From Neorhizobium sp. SHOUNA12A (GTDB lineage: Bacteria; Pseudomonadota; Alphaproteobacteria; Rhizobiales; Rhizobiaceae): DNA of 64,000 nucleotides. The notes under the pieces were generated by a model. The model was not told the origin of the DNA and searched no databases. It saw nothing but the letters and a program-made list of their open reading frames with translations. The DNA lies in assembly GCF_023006505.1 (NCBI RefSeq), contig NZ_JALBGV010000015.1, forward strand, positions 1 through 64,000, written 5' to 3'. The translations under genes were made by a program, and so were the position numbers. Below are positions 1 through 8,707 of this stretch, piece after piece; position 1 is the first letter of the stretch; every line of letters starts with the position of its first letter.

Positions 1-1
1 C

Positions 2-604
2 AAGATCAACACGTCTTCCTACTACGCAACCAACGCTGTCTGGAAGGACATCGGCGGCGGCGTCTTCATGAAGGGCGATACCAACGGCGTCTATTCGTCG
101 GGTTCCAACGGTACCTACCTGATCAAGGTCGGCGGTGCTTACATCGATGCCGTCTACACCACCAAGGGTTACGACTTCTCGGCTGGTGCGACTGCTACCG
201 GCGGCATCAAGTACGGAACTGACGTCTCGGTTTCCGACCTCGACATCACCAAGCTCAAGGATTATCGCGACTCCAGCGGCGTCAGCTACCTTGGTCTCGG
301 TACGAAGGCGACTGACGAAGACCTCATGGCCGCGCTGACCTCGTTCGTCGACGGTCAGCTGGAATCGATGGCGAGTGCGGCTGCCAAGCTCGGGGCTGTT
401 TCGAAGCGCCTCGAGATGCAGACGGACTTCGTCTCGAAGCTGACGGACTCGATCGACAAGGGTGTCGGCCGACTGGTGGATGCCGACATGAACGAAGAGT
501 CGACCAGGCTCAAGGCACTGCAGACCCAGCAGCAGCTGGCGATCCAGTCGCTTTCGATCGCCAACTCCGACTCGCAGAACATCCTGTCGCTCTTCCGTCA
601 GTAA
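2..604 (+). CDS. fla: Flagellin, C-terminal part (truncated by window edge)
   Basis: This is the C-terminal 200 residues of a flagellin, the filament subunit exported by the flagellar type III apparatus. The reading frame is open from base 2, so the gene starts before the window. The end carries the flagellin D0/D1 helix (LKALQTQQQLAIQSLSIANS, then ILSLFRQ at the C-terminus). The upstream part aligns closely with residues 220-420 of the next flagellin (shared blocks such as MKGDTNGVY and TYLIKVGGAYIDA), so the two are recent tandem paralogues. An intrinsic terminator follows 24 bases after the stop, so it is probably transcribed alone. Confidence 0.95.
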   Translation, partial: KINTSSYYATNAVWKDIGGGVFMKGDTNGVYSSGSNGTYLIKVGGAYIDAVYTTKGYDFSAGATATGGIKYGTDVSVSDLDITKLKDYRDSSGVSYLGLGTKATDEDLMAALTSFVDGQLESMASAAAKLGAVSKRLEMQTDFVSKLTDSIDKGVGRLVDADMNEESTRLKALQTQQQLAIQSLSIANSDSQNILSLFRQ

Positions 605-627
605 GACGCGCAGATATCGCATCAAGG

Positions 628-658
628 AGCCGCGCCCTTCCCAGGCGCGGCTTTTTTT
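628..658 (+). terminator. Intrinsic terminator of first flagellin
   Basis: A 9-bp perfect stem (AGCCGCGCC / GGCGCGGCT) with a 7-base loop is followed directly by a run of seven T. Confidence 0.93.
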
Positions 659-676
659 ATGCCCCGGTAGTTTTTG

Positions 677-773
677 TTAACTTTCGTAAATACCGTTTAA
701 CCTTTGTTAACCATTTCCACCTTAACTGAGCTCATCGAAACGATGGGTTAACCAAGACGAAGAAGAGGTTAAC
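677..773. promoter_or_regulatory. Cluster of six TTAAC motifs upstream of flagellin 2
   Basis: TTAAC occurs at 677, 697, 707, 722, 748 and 769, four of them as GTTAAC. Two copies of TTAACC lie exactly 10 bases apart (697 and 707), and the second continues as TTAACCAT, which resembles a CtrA half site. The spacing here is TTAA-N6-TTAA, not the N7 of the CtrA consensus, so the binding protein is uncertain. The cluster covers the only promoter region available to the second flagellin. Confidence 0.5.
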
Positions 774-851
774 AGGCATCAGGCCAAGCCAACGTTCACC
801 GGTGTGATCCCGGAAATGTCCCTTCCATCTAGCCAATCAAGGGGCAATCAA

Positions 852-2120
852 ATGACCAGCATTCTTACCAATGTAGCAGCCATGGCTGCACTCCAGACTC
901 TGCGCAATCTCGATGGTCAGATGCAGACCACCCAGAGCCGGGTTTCCTCCGGCCTGCGCGTCGGTACCGCGTCCGACAACGCTGCCTACTGGTCGATCGC
1001 GACCACCATGCGTTCCGACAACGGTGCGCTTTCCGCTGTGCAGGACGCACTCGGTCTCGGCGCTGCCAAGGTCGATACGGCCTATTCCGCAATGGAAAGC
1101 GTTGTCGACGTCGTCAAGGAAATCAAGAACAAGCTCGTTACCGCCTCTGAAGCAGGCGTCGACAAGTCGAAGATCCAGGCAGAAATCTCGCAGCTCCAGG
1201 ATCAGCTGAAAAGCATCACATCCTCCGCCTCGTTCTCCGGTGAAAACTGGCTGCAGGCAGAAGTCGGTGGCGCCACGAACGCCACTACAGGCCTCATTTA
1301 TGCGGCCAACCCGGTCGTCAAGCAGGTTGTCAGCTCGTTCATCCGTGATCCGGACGGCAATGTTGCGGTCAAATCGGTGGATGTCGTCCTGAACGAAACG
1401 AATGTTCTGTTCGACTTGAGCGGCGGCCATGCCGGTCTGCTCGACGGCAATTCCTACAGCGGCTTCCGCTCGATCAACTACGACGACGGCACGACCAATC
1501 ACAAGGAATACTTCGGCAAGATCAATACAGCCGCGATATACGCAACGGACGCGATCTGGAAGGATGTTGGCGGCGGCGTCTACATGAAGGGCGATACCAA
1601 CGGCGTCTATACCTCGGGTTCCAGCGGCACCTACCTCATCAAGATCGGTGGCGCCTATATCGATGCCATCTACACCACCAAGGGCTACGACTACTCGGCC
1701 GGTGCGACCGCAACGGGCGGTATCAAATACGCCGCCAACGTTTCGATCTCCGAACTGAATATCACCAAGCTGGACGATTACCGCAATTCCAACGGTGTCA
1801 GTTACCTCGGCATGGGGACCAAGGCCACCGACGCGGACCTCATGGGGGCCCTCAACTCCTTCGTCGACGGCCAGCTCGAAGCGCTTATCAGCGCTACCGC
1901 AAAACTCGGGTCGATCTCCAAGCGTATTGATATGCAGTCCGACTTCGTCTCCAAGCTGACCGACTCCATCGACAAGGGTATCGGCCGATTGGTGGATGCG
2001 GACATGAGCGAAGAGTCGACCAAGCTCAAGGCACTGCAGACCCAGCAGCAACTGGCGATCCAGTCTCTTTCGATCGCCAACAGCAGTTCCGAGAATATTC
2101 TGTCGCTGTTCCGTCAGTAA
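852..2120 (+). CDS. fla: Flagellin
   Basis: This 422-residue flagellin is the main filament subunit class of rhizobia (complex flagella). The N-terminal D0/D1 segment MTSILTNVAAMAALQTLR and the C-terminal ILSLFRQ are typical. The middle (about 140-330) is the surface-exposed variable part. I chose the ATG at 852 because it gives the N-terminus shared with the third flagellin and has AAGGGG 8 bases upstream; an in-frame ATG at 804 would add 16 untypical residues. It is a close paralogue of the truncated flagellin upstream and is flanked by its own TTAAC-rich promoter region and its own terminator. FlbT and FlaF, encoded further on, are the usual post-transcriptional regulators of such genes. 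Confidence 0.97.
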   Translation: MTSILTNVAAMAALQTLRNLDGQMQTTQSRVSSGLRVGTASDNAAYWSIATTMRSDNGALSAVQDALGLGAAKVDTAYSAMESVVDVVKEIKNKLVTASEAGVDKSKIQAEISQLQDQLKSITSSASFSGENWLQAEVGGATNATTGLIYAANPVVKQVVSSFIRDPDGNVAVKSVDVVLNETNVLFDLSGGHAGLLDGNSYSGFRSINYDDGTTNHKEYFGKINTAAIYATDAIWKDVGGGVYMKGDTNGVYTSGSSGTYLIKIGGAYIDAIYTTKGYDYSAGATATGGIKYAANVSISELNITKLDDYRNSNGVSYLGMGTKATDADLMGALNSFVDGQLEALISATAKLGSISKRIDMQSDFVSKLTDSIDKGIGRLVDADMSEESTKLKALQTQQQLAIQSLSIANSSSENILSLFRQ

Positions 2121-2187
2121 GCGGCGCTCTAGGCTAGGAGCGGTTCGTCCCGCTCTGACGTGGCAGCAAATATTCCGGAAAATGAAG

Positions 2188-2215
2188 ACCGCGTCTCGAA
2201 AGGGACGCGGTTTTT
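2188..2215 (+). terminator. Intrinsic terminator of second flagellin
   Basis: An 8-bp stem (ACCGCGTC / GACGCGGT) with an 8-base loop is followed by TTTTT. Confidence 0.9.
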
Positions 2216-2269
2216 CCGCATTTTGGCCCGTGGCTTGCGCGAAACCTGCACGGTTGTCGGATACCGCCG

Positions 2270-2285
2270 TTAAGACTTCATTAAC
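2270..2285. promoter_or_regulatory. CtrA-type box 1 upstream of third flagellin
   Basis: TTAA, seven bases, TTAAC: a perfect match to the alphaproteobacterial CtrA consensus TTAA-N7-TTAA(C). It lies 166 bases before the third flagellin start. The match is seen in the sequence; binding is inferred. Confidence 0.6.
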
Positions 2286-2323
2286 ATCTTGCCAATCCAC
2301 AATTGCCTTTGCTAACTGTCGAC

Positions 2324-2338
2324 TTAACGATTTGTTAA
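2324..2338. promoter_or_regulatory. CtrA-type box 2 upstream of third flagellin
   Basis: A second perfect TTAA-N7-TTAA lies 54 bases after the first and 113 bases before the start codon. Two perfect boxes in one 230-base intergenic region make chance unlikely. Confidence 0.62.
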
Positions 2339-2451
2339 GAACGACAGACCGCCCGCATTCTGTGATGCTGAGTGGCGGTACGCATGATGCCTCTCGTCGT
2401 TTCCGGTGAAAATACCCCGGATTTCCAGAATATTTGACCGAGGCACGGCCT

Positions 2452-3741
2452 ATGACCAGTATCCTGACCAATCCCGCCGCTATGGCTGCCCTGCAGACGC
2501 TGCGCTCGATCGACCGCAGTATGGAAGTGACCCAGGCGCGGGTTTCCTCGGGCATGCGTGTCCAGACGGCAGCCGACAATGCCGCCTATTGGTCGATCGC
2601 AACGACGATGCGGTCGGACAATCACGCGCTTTCGACGATCCAGGACGCGCTTGGTCTCGGGGCCGCCAAGGTCGATACGGCCTACACGGCGATGGAAAGT
2701 GCGATCGACACCGTCGTCGAAATCAAGTCCAAGATCGTTGCTGCCTATGGCGTCGGCGCCAATCGCGGCAAGATCCAGGAAGAAATCGCCCAGCTCCAGG
2801 AACAGCTGAAGAGCATCTCGGACTCAGCGACCTTCTCCGGGGAGAACTGGCTTCAGGATTATATCAGCGACGGCGGGACCAACGCCCAGGAACGGCCGGT
2901 CATCAAACAGGTCGTCGCTTCGTTCACCCGCACCGCTTCCGGCGATGTCGCGGTCAAGACCGTCGATTATACGCTCGATTCCAAGACCGTCCTTTTCGAC
3001 CTCAATGGCGGCAATCTCGGGATCTTGGATTCGTCCGTCAAGTTCGTTGCCGAGAGCGAGACGCCCGTCGACATTGCCACGAGCAACGGCACGATGGGCG
3101 CGACCAACGCATCCTACGCCGTCTCGTTCCTGACGGAAAGCCAGCTGACGGCACTCGGTGCCGACACGAATACAATCGATACGAGCATCTATGCCGTCGG
3201 CGGTAATTTCTATCTGAAGGTCGCCGAAGGCAAATGGGCACAAGTGACGACGACCGATCCGGCGACGGCGCCCGCGGTAACCACGCCGGCGCATGATGAC
3301 GGCACGACAAAATATTACTTCGTCGTCACTGCCGCGAACAATCTCAACAATCGAAAACTTGGGATGTCCGTCACTAATCTCGACATCAACAAGCTGAATG
3401 ATCTCGTGGTGAAGATGAACACGATGGTCCCTGGCTCGGCGCCGAACACGGATGCCGTGCTCGATATGATGGAGCGGTTCCTCGACAAACAGCTTTTGGC
3501 CATGACCAGTGCTGCTTCGAGCCTTGGTTCGATCCAGAAGCGCATCGATTTGCAGGAGAGCTTTGTGGCCTCGCTGACGGACGTGATCGACAAGGGTGTC
3601 GGCCGGTTGGTCGATGCGGACATGAACGAAGAGTCGACCCGTCTGAAGGCGCTCCAGACCCAGCAGCAACTCGGCATTCAGTCGCTTCAGATCGCCAACA
3701 GCAACGCCGAAAACATCCTGCAGTTGTTCCGGCAGGGGTAA
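2452..3741 (+). CDS. fla: Flagellin (divergent third copy)
   Basis: A 429-residue flagellin with the same N-terminal MTSILTNPAAMAALQTLR and a C-terminal helix ending ILQLFRQG. Residues about 150-310 differ strongly from the two upstream flagellins, while both ends are conserved, as expected for a minor filament subunit that co-assembles. The ATG at 2452 was chosen over 2434 because it gives the shared N-terminus and sits 8 bases after GAGG. Its upstream region differs from that of flagellin 2: it has two TTAA-N7-TTAA boxes, so this copy may be timed separately. I saw no clear terminator after it; 268 bases follow before the next gene. Confidence 0.96.
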   Translation: MTSILTNPAAMAALQTLRSIDRSMEVTQARVSSGMRVQTAADNAAYWSIATTMRSDNHALSTIQDALGLGAAKVDTAYTAMESAIDTVVEIKSKIVAAYGVGANRGKIQEEIAQLQEQLKSISDSATFSGENWLQDYISDGGTNAQERPVIKQVVASFTRTASGDVAVKTVDYTLDSKTVLFDLNGGNLGILDSSVKFVAESETPVDIATSNGTMGATNASYAVSFLTESQLTALGADTNTIDTSIYAVGGNFYLKVAEGKWAQVTTTDPATAPAVTTPAHDDGTTKYYFVVTAANNLNNRKLGMSVTNLDINKLNDLVVKMNTMVPGSAPNTDAVLDMMERFLDKQLLAMTSAASSLGSIQKRIDLQESFVASLTDVIDKGVGRLVDADMNEESTRLKALQTQQQLGIQSLQIANSNAENILQLFRQG

Positions 3742-4009
3742 GATTGAGCGGCGCCGGTCACTCCGTCGCCCGATAATACTCGGCCGGACCTGTCCGCGAG
3801 GTTCGAGGCGATACGGCATCTTCATCCTCGCGCAAGTTTAACTTCCTACCGTTCCGTTAAAGTCCGGCGAAGTGTCTTGTGTCGCCGAGGACAGATGAAT
3901 GGCAACCTTGTCGGGATGATACGATGATTGCAGCGGTGACGATTTGCGCTTTCGGGAGGCTCATGACGAGCCCCGCACGAAAGGCGACGGCAGGGCGGGG
4001 GGGCTCACG

Positions 4010-4651
4010 ATGAGTGCTTCGATCGCCCGCTATCTGAAGGATTTCAGCGAGCCGCAGACCCTGCCTTTATCCCTGTCGGCCGATGGTTTCGGCGATGGTC
4101 TCGAAGACGATCTGGCATTTCCCGCCATGGTCGAAGAACCAATCGATATCGAAGCCGAGCGCACCGAGGCTTATGCGAAGGGTCACGAGGCAGCGTCGGA
4201 GGAACTTCAACAGCGTTTTGACGAAGAGCGGCAAGCGCTTTTGGCCGCGCATGCGCAGGAAATCGCAGCGCTGCACGAAAAATATGAAACCGAAGTGGCT
4301 ACGACGATCTCGATGGGCCTTCAGGACATTGCCGGACTGACGGCGCAGGCCGTCAGTGATCAGACGGCACGGATACTGTCGCCCCTCCTCGACGAAGCGC
4401 TCGTCGCCAAGGCGATCTCCGACATGGCCGACATCATCCGCAGCGCCATGCTCGAGGGCGACGTCGGCACATTGACGGTTCGCGGTCCGGTGCATCTGTT
4501 CGAAAAACTGAAAACTGCGCTTGGAGCGCCCACCCAACTCCTGCGCCATATCGAAGCGCCTGACCTCGATATTGCGGTCGACATCGGCGAAACCGCCCTT
4601 GTGACCCGCATGTCTGCGTGGTTGGCGGGTCTGAAGAAGGTATTGGGATGA
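4010..4651 (+). CDS. FliH-like flagellar assembly protein (putative)
   Basis: A 213-residue soluble protein that opens the motB operon. An acidic N-terminal third is followed by a charged coiled coil (about 45-100, rich in E, K, A and Q, such as EAYAKGHEAA and EIAALHEKYE) and a folded C-terminal domain. This layout matches FliH/FlbE, the regulator that ties the FliI ATPase to the export gate. I cannot see a diagnostic motif, so the name rests on layout and position. I chose the ATG at 4010 after a G-rich stretch; an in-frame ATG at 3944 would add 22 residues of unlikely composition. The stop overlaps the motB start by four bases, which indicates translational coupling. Confidence 0.55.
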   Translation: MSASIARYLKDFSEPQTLPLSLSADGFGDGLEDDLAFPAMVEEPIDIEAERTEAYAKGHEAASEELQQRFDEERQALLAAHAQEIAALHEKYETEVATTISMGLQDIAGLTAQAVSDQTARILSPLLDEALVAKAISDMADIIRSAMLEGDVGTLTVRGPVHLFEKLKTALGAPTQLLRHIEAPDLDIAVDIGETALVTRMSAWLAGLKKVLG

Positions 4652-5970
4652 GCGAAGGCGAAAACCATCACCACGGCAAGAACGAGGTCGTCATCGTCAA
4701 GCGACATGGCGGCGCACACGACGAAGGCGTCCATGGTGGCGCCTGGAAGATCGCCTATGCCGACTTCATGACTGCGATGATGGCGTTTTTCCTCGTCATG
4801 TGGCTGGTCAACGCCGCCAACGAGGAGACGAAGGCCTCGATGGCGAGCTATTTCAACCCGATCAAGCTTTCCGACGAGACCCCGGCCTCGAAGGGATTGG
4901 AAAAGCCGGTCGATGCGGCCGAGGGTCAGGAGAAGGGCGAGAAGTCGAAGGTCAAGGCGGAGGGTGACGTTCAGGGCTCCGCGGCAGCGACCGGCGAGGA
5001 CATGACCTCGACGTCCGGCGACGAACCCAATTATTCCGAAGCGGATTTCTTCGAAAATCCCTATTCCGTTCTTGCCGAAATTGCCCAGCAGGTTGGCCAG
5101 CAGGCCAATGTCAGCGCCAAGGGCGAGGGCGGCGCCAGTGACTCAGGCCCCGCGACCGGTGCCGACGGCGGTCAGGCCTATCGCGATCCGTTCGATCCGG
5201 ACTTTTGGACCAAACAGATGCAGGTGACCCGCGCCGACGGACCTGAAAAAGCCGTCAAGACCACGGCGAGCGACGATCCATTGGCCCAGATGGGGCAGGC
5301 GCCGCAATATCAGCAGGCCCCGCAGTCCACGGAAGCCAAGACACAGCTGCAACAGACCCAGATGGCCGTCGCCATCCCGACTCCGCGCCCGGATCCGACC
5401 CAGCTGGACAAGCCTCAGACGCCGTCGGGCGCCGAGGCCGTGAAACCGGCCAATCTCAAGGGCCAGAAGCCGGAGGATGGCGCGAAGGCGGAACAAGTGG
5501 CCGAGCTGAAGGCTGCCGACGAGCTGAAGAAGGAAATCCAGCAGAAGCTTTCCGGCATTGCCGGCAAGCTGGCGGAAGGTCTCGTCGTAACGCCTGCAGA
5601 AGGCGGTCTGCTCGTCTCGATTTCGGACCAGACCGACGACCCGATGTTTAATATCGGTTCGGCCGTACCGCGTCGCGAAATGGTGCTGGCAATGGAGAAG
5701 ATCGGCCAGATCCTCAAGGACCGCAAGGGCAGTATCGTCCTGCGCGGACACACCGACGGCCGTCAGTTCAAGGGCACCGAGAACGACAACTGGCGTCTTT
5801 CCATGTCCCGCGCTCACAGCGCCTACTACATGCTGGTGCATGGCGGCCTGGCGGAGGATCGTATCAAGCAGGTTTCCGGCTTCGCGGACAGGCGCCTGCA
5901 GGTCCCGGCGGATCCGCTCGCCGCTGGCAATCGGCGTATCGAAATCCTGATCGGGTCGGACGAGGGATAG
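4648..5970 (+). CDS. motB: Flagellar motor stator protein MotB
   Basis: MotB is the peptidoglycan-anchored half of the proton-driven stator, partner of MotA (not in this window). The single transmembrane helix is at residues 35-56 (WKIAYADFMTAMMAFFLVMW), with the proton-carrying Asp at about 39. The C-terminal OmpA/MotB domain (about 345-435) has the expected RGHTDGRQF and NWRLSMSRA motifs. At 440 residues it is longer than enteric MotB because of a low-complexity Gln/Pro/Lys-rich periplasmic linker (about 60-300), a feature of rhizobial MotB that works with MotC. The ATG at 4648 overlaps the preceding stop (ATGA). Confidence 0.97.
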   Translation: MSEGENHHHGKNEVVIVKRHGGAHDEGVHGGAWKIAYADFMTAMMAFFLVMWLVNAANEETKASMASYFNPIKLSDETPASKGLEKPVDAAEGQEKGEKSKVKAEGDVQGSAAATGEDMTSTSGDEPNYSEADFFENPYSVLAEIAQQVGQQANVSAKGEGGASDSGPATGADGGQAYRDPFDPDFWTKQMQVTRADGPEKAVKTTASDDPLAQMGQAPQYQQAPQSTEAKTQLQQTQMAVAIPTPRPDPTQLDKPQTPSGAEAVKPANLKGQKPEDGAKAEQVAELKAADELKKEIQQKLSGIAGKLAEGLVVTPAEGGLLVSISDQTDDPMFNIGSAVPRREMVLAMEKIGQILKDRKGSIVLRGHTDGRQFKGTENDNWRLSMSRAHSAYYMLVHGGLAEDRIKQVSGFADRRLQVPADPLAAGNRRIEILIGSDEG

Positions 5971-5972
5971 TG

Positions 5973-7244
5973 ATGGCTGTGGGCATAAAGTCCTTAGTTG
6001 CGGCTGGCCTCGTGCTCGGGGTCGCGCTCGCGCCTGCGGCATCGGCTCAGGATCGTGCGGACCTTGCGCCCTATGCGATGCTCAGGTCCCTGCAGTTCGT
6101 GCAGGATTCCGTTGTGCTCGGCGACCATTCGGCCGCCGAAATGCAACGCTTCATGCTGGAAACGATCGATCAGCGCCTGCGGACTGCCGATCCGTCGGTC
6201 TTCGAGGATCCGCGCAATGTCGACGCTGCGTTGGTCTATGCCATGAGCGGCGGCAATCCCGCGACGCTCGAATATCTCGCCTCGCGCGACGTTGCAGGCA
6301 ATTTCGACAATCGCGTTGCCGATGGGCTGAGAAAGTATCTCGGCGGCCGCGGGACGCTGATCGAAAAGAGCCTGAGCGAAATGGCCAAGGAATATCGCGA
6401 CGAGAAGATCGGCCCCTACCTTTCGCTCGTCAGCGGAAACGTGATGGTCGCCAAGGATCCGAAGGGCGCTCTGGTCTTTTATGACTGGGCGCGCTTGACC
6501 GCGCCGGGCACGATCATCGAGGAAGCCGCTTTGCGCCGATCGGTCGCGATCACCGTCGATGCCAACATGGTGGCACAGGCGCTCTCCTATTCACGCAAAT
6601 ACGCGCGGCGTTTCATCCATTCGCCCTATGCCAGCCAATTCGCCGATTTCTTCGTGCAGCTGGTCGTCGGCCACTTCGGTGAGATCACGCAGGACGATAT
6701 CGACGGAGCGGTGGAATTCATGGACGCCGACCGGCGTCGTGAGATTTTCCTGCGCATCGCTCGCTCGGCGGCAATCGCCGGCAAGAACGATCTTGCGCGC
6801 CTCGCCTCCGCAAAGGCCGAAACACTCGCCAAAAGTCCGACGCCCGAGGCGCTCGCGAAGCTTTACGGCGGATTTGCCAATATCCCTACCAAGGACATCG
6901 GGCAGGCCATCCAGGCGATAGCCGACATTCCCGAGGAAACTCTTTCGCCGCGTGACCGCGCATTGAGGCAGGCGGCAAAAACAGTGGCAGAGCAGGTCGT
7001 TAGCCGGCCCGTCGCCGACAGCCTCGCACAAGATAAAGCTATCAAACTGACTAATACAGAAGACGCGAAATCTCCAGTCGCGTTGCCCAGGAATGAGATC
7101 GCTGGGCCTGCCTCCGCCACGGAACGTCCGATGGCCGGCACCGCTGCCAAATTCGATCCGGCCTTCCAGACATTCGTCGATAGCGGTCGTTCGAAATTGA
7201 GTGCTATCGACGCAATGCTGAAGGAGGAGAACGCTTCCAAATGA
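5973..7244 (+). CDS. motC: Periplasmic motility protein MotC
   Basis: A 423-residue exported protein. It begins with a signal peptide (hydrophobic stretch LVAAGLVLGVALAPAASA, cleavage probably before QDRAD). The mature part is helical and without enzyme motifs. MotC is known in Sinorhizobium as a periplasmic protein needed for rotation that binds and stabilises the long periplasmic part of MotB; it has no counterpart in enterics. It lies 2 bases after motB and overlaps fliK by four bases. A GTG at 5970 is in frame, but the ATG at 5973 is the more likely start. Confidence 0.93.
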   Translation: MAVGIKSLVAAGLVLGVALAPAASAQDRADLAPYAMLRSLQFVQDSVVLGDHSAAEMQRFMLETIDQRLRTADPSVFEDPRNVDAALVYAMSGGNPATLEYLASRDVAGNFDNRVADGLRKYLGGRGTLIEKSLSEMAKEYRDEKIGPYLSLVSGNVMVAKDPKGALVFYDWARLTAPGTIIEEAALRRSVAITVDANMVAQALSYSRKYARRFIHSPYASQFADFFVQLVVGHFGEITQDDIDGAVEFMDADRRREIFLRIARSAAIAGKNDLARLASAKAETLAKSPTPEALAKLYGGFANIPTKDIGQAIQAIADIPEETLSPRDRALRQAAKTVAEQVVSRPVADSLAQDKAIKLTNTEDAKSPVALPRNEIAGPASATERPMAGTAAKFDPAFQTFVDSGRSKLSAIDAMLKEENASK

Positions 7245-8707
7245 TTACAGACATTCTTGGTGGTGGTAAGACTGGCGCGGCCGATGCGGCTTCGTCCACG
7301 AAGCAGGGTGTTGCCGGTCGCAAAGGCGCCGATGGTTCCTCTGGGTTCTCCGACGCTCTTTCCGGTTTTGACCGCGATGCATCTGCGAACAATAAGGACG
7401 TACCGGAGGAGGGCGCTCGCGCGTCTTCTGCGGAAGAGCGCATGGCCGGCGACGTGAAGCACGGCAAGCCAAAGCCGATCATCGACATCAAACCGGAATC
7501 ACTCCGTCGCCCGATCGAGGAGACGGAAGAAACCGCAGGCGCTCTGAAGCAGGCCGCTGCGAACGAGCCCAAGGAAAAGCAGGTGACCCCTGCCGAGAAA
7601 AAGCTTCGCGAGGCCCTGGAGGCCGCGAAAGCCGTCGCGCGGAAGTCGGACGAGGTTCAGGGCAAGCGCGCCGCCAGATCCGAAAAGGCTGCGGCGACGG
7701 AGACGGGCGGCAGCGAAGATCTCGACCTCTCCATGCTGGTCGCAGACGATGCCAAGATTACCGACATGCTCTCGCTTTTGACGAGCGGCGAAACGAGCGT
7801 CGGCGAGATCAGCGCGATGATATCGAAGAATGCGCCCGGGCAGCAGCCGAACAGGCGGGCAAAAGGTCAGGACGGTAGCGGGCACGAAGGCGATGCTCTT
7901 GCCGTCAAGGATGCCAAGCACGCCGGCGTGCGGAGTGAGGCGGACGGTGATCCGCTTTCGACGCCGCTGGATACCGACACGAGCGCTCCCGGCACCCGTG
8001 TCTTCCGTTTCAGCAATGCACGTGGCGACCAGCATGTCGATATGACTGTCGGTGGTCGAGGCGAGCGCGGCGCCATGGAGCCCAGAGTGCCGTCGAACGG
8101 GGTCGCGGAAAACGTTACCGTGCTCGACGCGCGCCGGTTCCTCGGGCTCGCAGCGAATTCGAACGGCGCCAATCTCACGGCGATGTTGTCGGGTGACCCG
8201 GAATGGGCCGGCGCCATGAGCCCCAGTTCGGCTCTTTCGAATGCCGCTGCGCAAAGCAGCACTGGCACTGTCGTGAATACTCTGAAGCTGCAGATGAACC
8301 CGCACGATCTCGGCGCGGTGACGGCCATGCTGCGGCTTCACGGCGAGGAGCTGAATGTTCATCTCACCGTCGAGACGCGGGCGGCCTACAGGCAGCTCAG
8401 CGAGGACAGCGGCGGTATTCTCGATGCGCTGCGTGCGCAGGGCTTTGCCGTCGACCAGGTGACCATCAGCATCGCGCCGACGGCAGATTCCGACGGTACC
8501 AGCAGCCAGCAGGGGCAACCCGGCCAGACGGGCCAGCAGGCCATGGCCGAAGGTGGGCGCCAAGGCCAGGCTGCCGGTCGTGGCCAGCAGCAGAATGGGG
8601 AGCGCCAGGCCGCCGATCAGGGGACGAGGAATGCAAATGACGCGGCATCGGACAATGTGGCGGGGACCGCTCCTGGCGGCGCTCGTCCTGGTCAGCTCTA
8701 CCTTTGA
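7241..8707 (+). CDS. fliK: Flagellar hook-length control protein FliK (formerly MotD)
   Basis: A 488-residue protein with a long disordered N-terminal two thirds rich in charged residues, followed by the conserved FliK C-terminal domain at about 330-410 (LKLQMNPHDLGAVTAMLRLH, then EELNVHLTVETRAAYRQLSE). The LxxxPxxLG pattern is the hallmark that switches export specificity from hook to filament. The last 60 residues are Gln/Gly-rich. In S. meliloti this gene was first called motD and then shown to be fliK. Its start overlaps the motC stop (ATGA), and its last 71 bases overlap the next gene in another frame. Confidence 0.9.
   Translation: MITDILGGGKTGAADAASSTKQGVAGRKGADGSSGFSDALSGFDRDASANNKDVPEEGARASSAEERMAGDVKHGKPKPIIDIKPESLRRPIEETEETAGALKQAAANEPKEKQVTPAEKKLREALEAAKAVARKSDEVQGKRAARSEKAAATETGGSEDLDLSMLVADDAKITDMLSLLTSGETSVGEISAMISKNAPGQQPNRRAKGQDGSGHEGDALAVKDAKHAGVRSEADGDPLSTPLDTDTSAPGTRVFRFSNARGDQHVDMTVGGRGERGAMEPRVPSNGVAENVTVLDARRFLGLAANSNGANLTAMLSGDPEWAGAMSPSSALSNAAAQSSTGTVVNTLKLQMNPHDLGAVTAMLRLHGEELNVHLTVETRAAYRQLSEDSGGILDALRAQGFAVDQVTISIAPTADSDGTSSQQGQPGQTGQQAMAEGGRQGQAAGRGQQQNGERQAADQGTRNANDAASDNVAGTAPGGARPGQLYL

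Noticed and set aside
837-2579. 580-codon minus-strand ORF antisense to flagellin 2
   Set aside because: It mirrors the codon structure of the flagellin genes, has no family features and crosses two promoters and a terminator.
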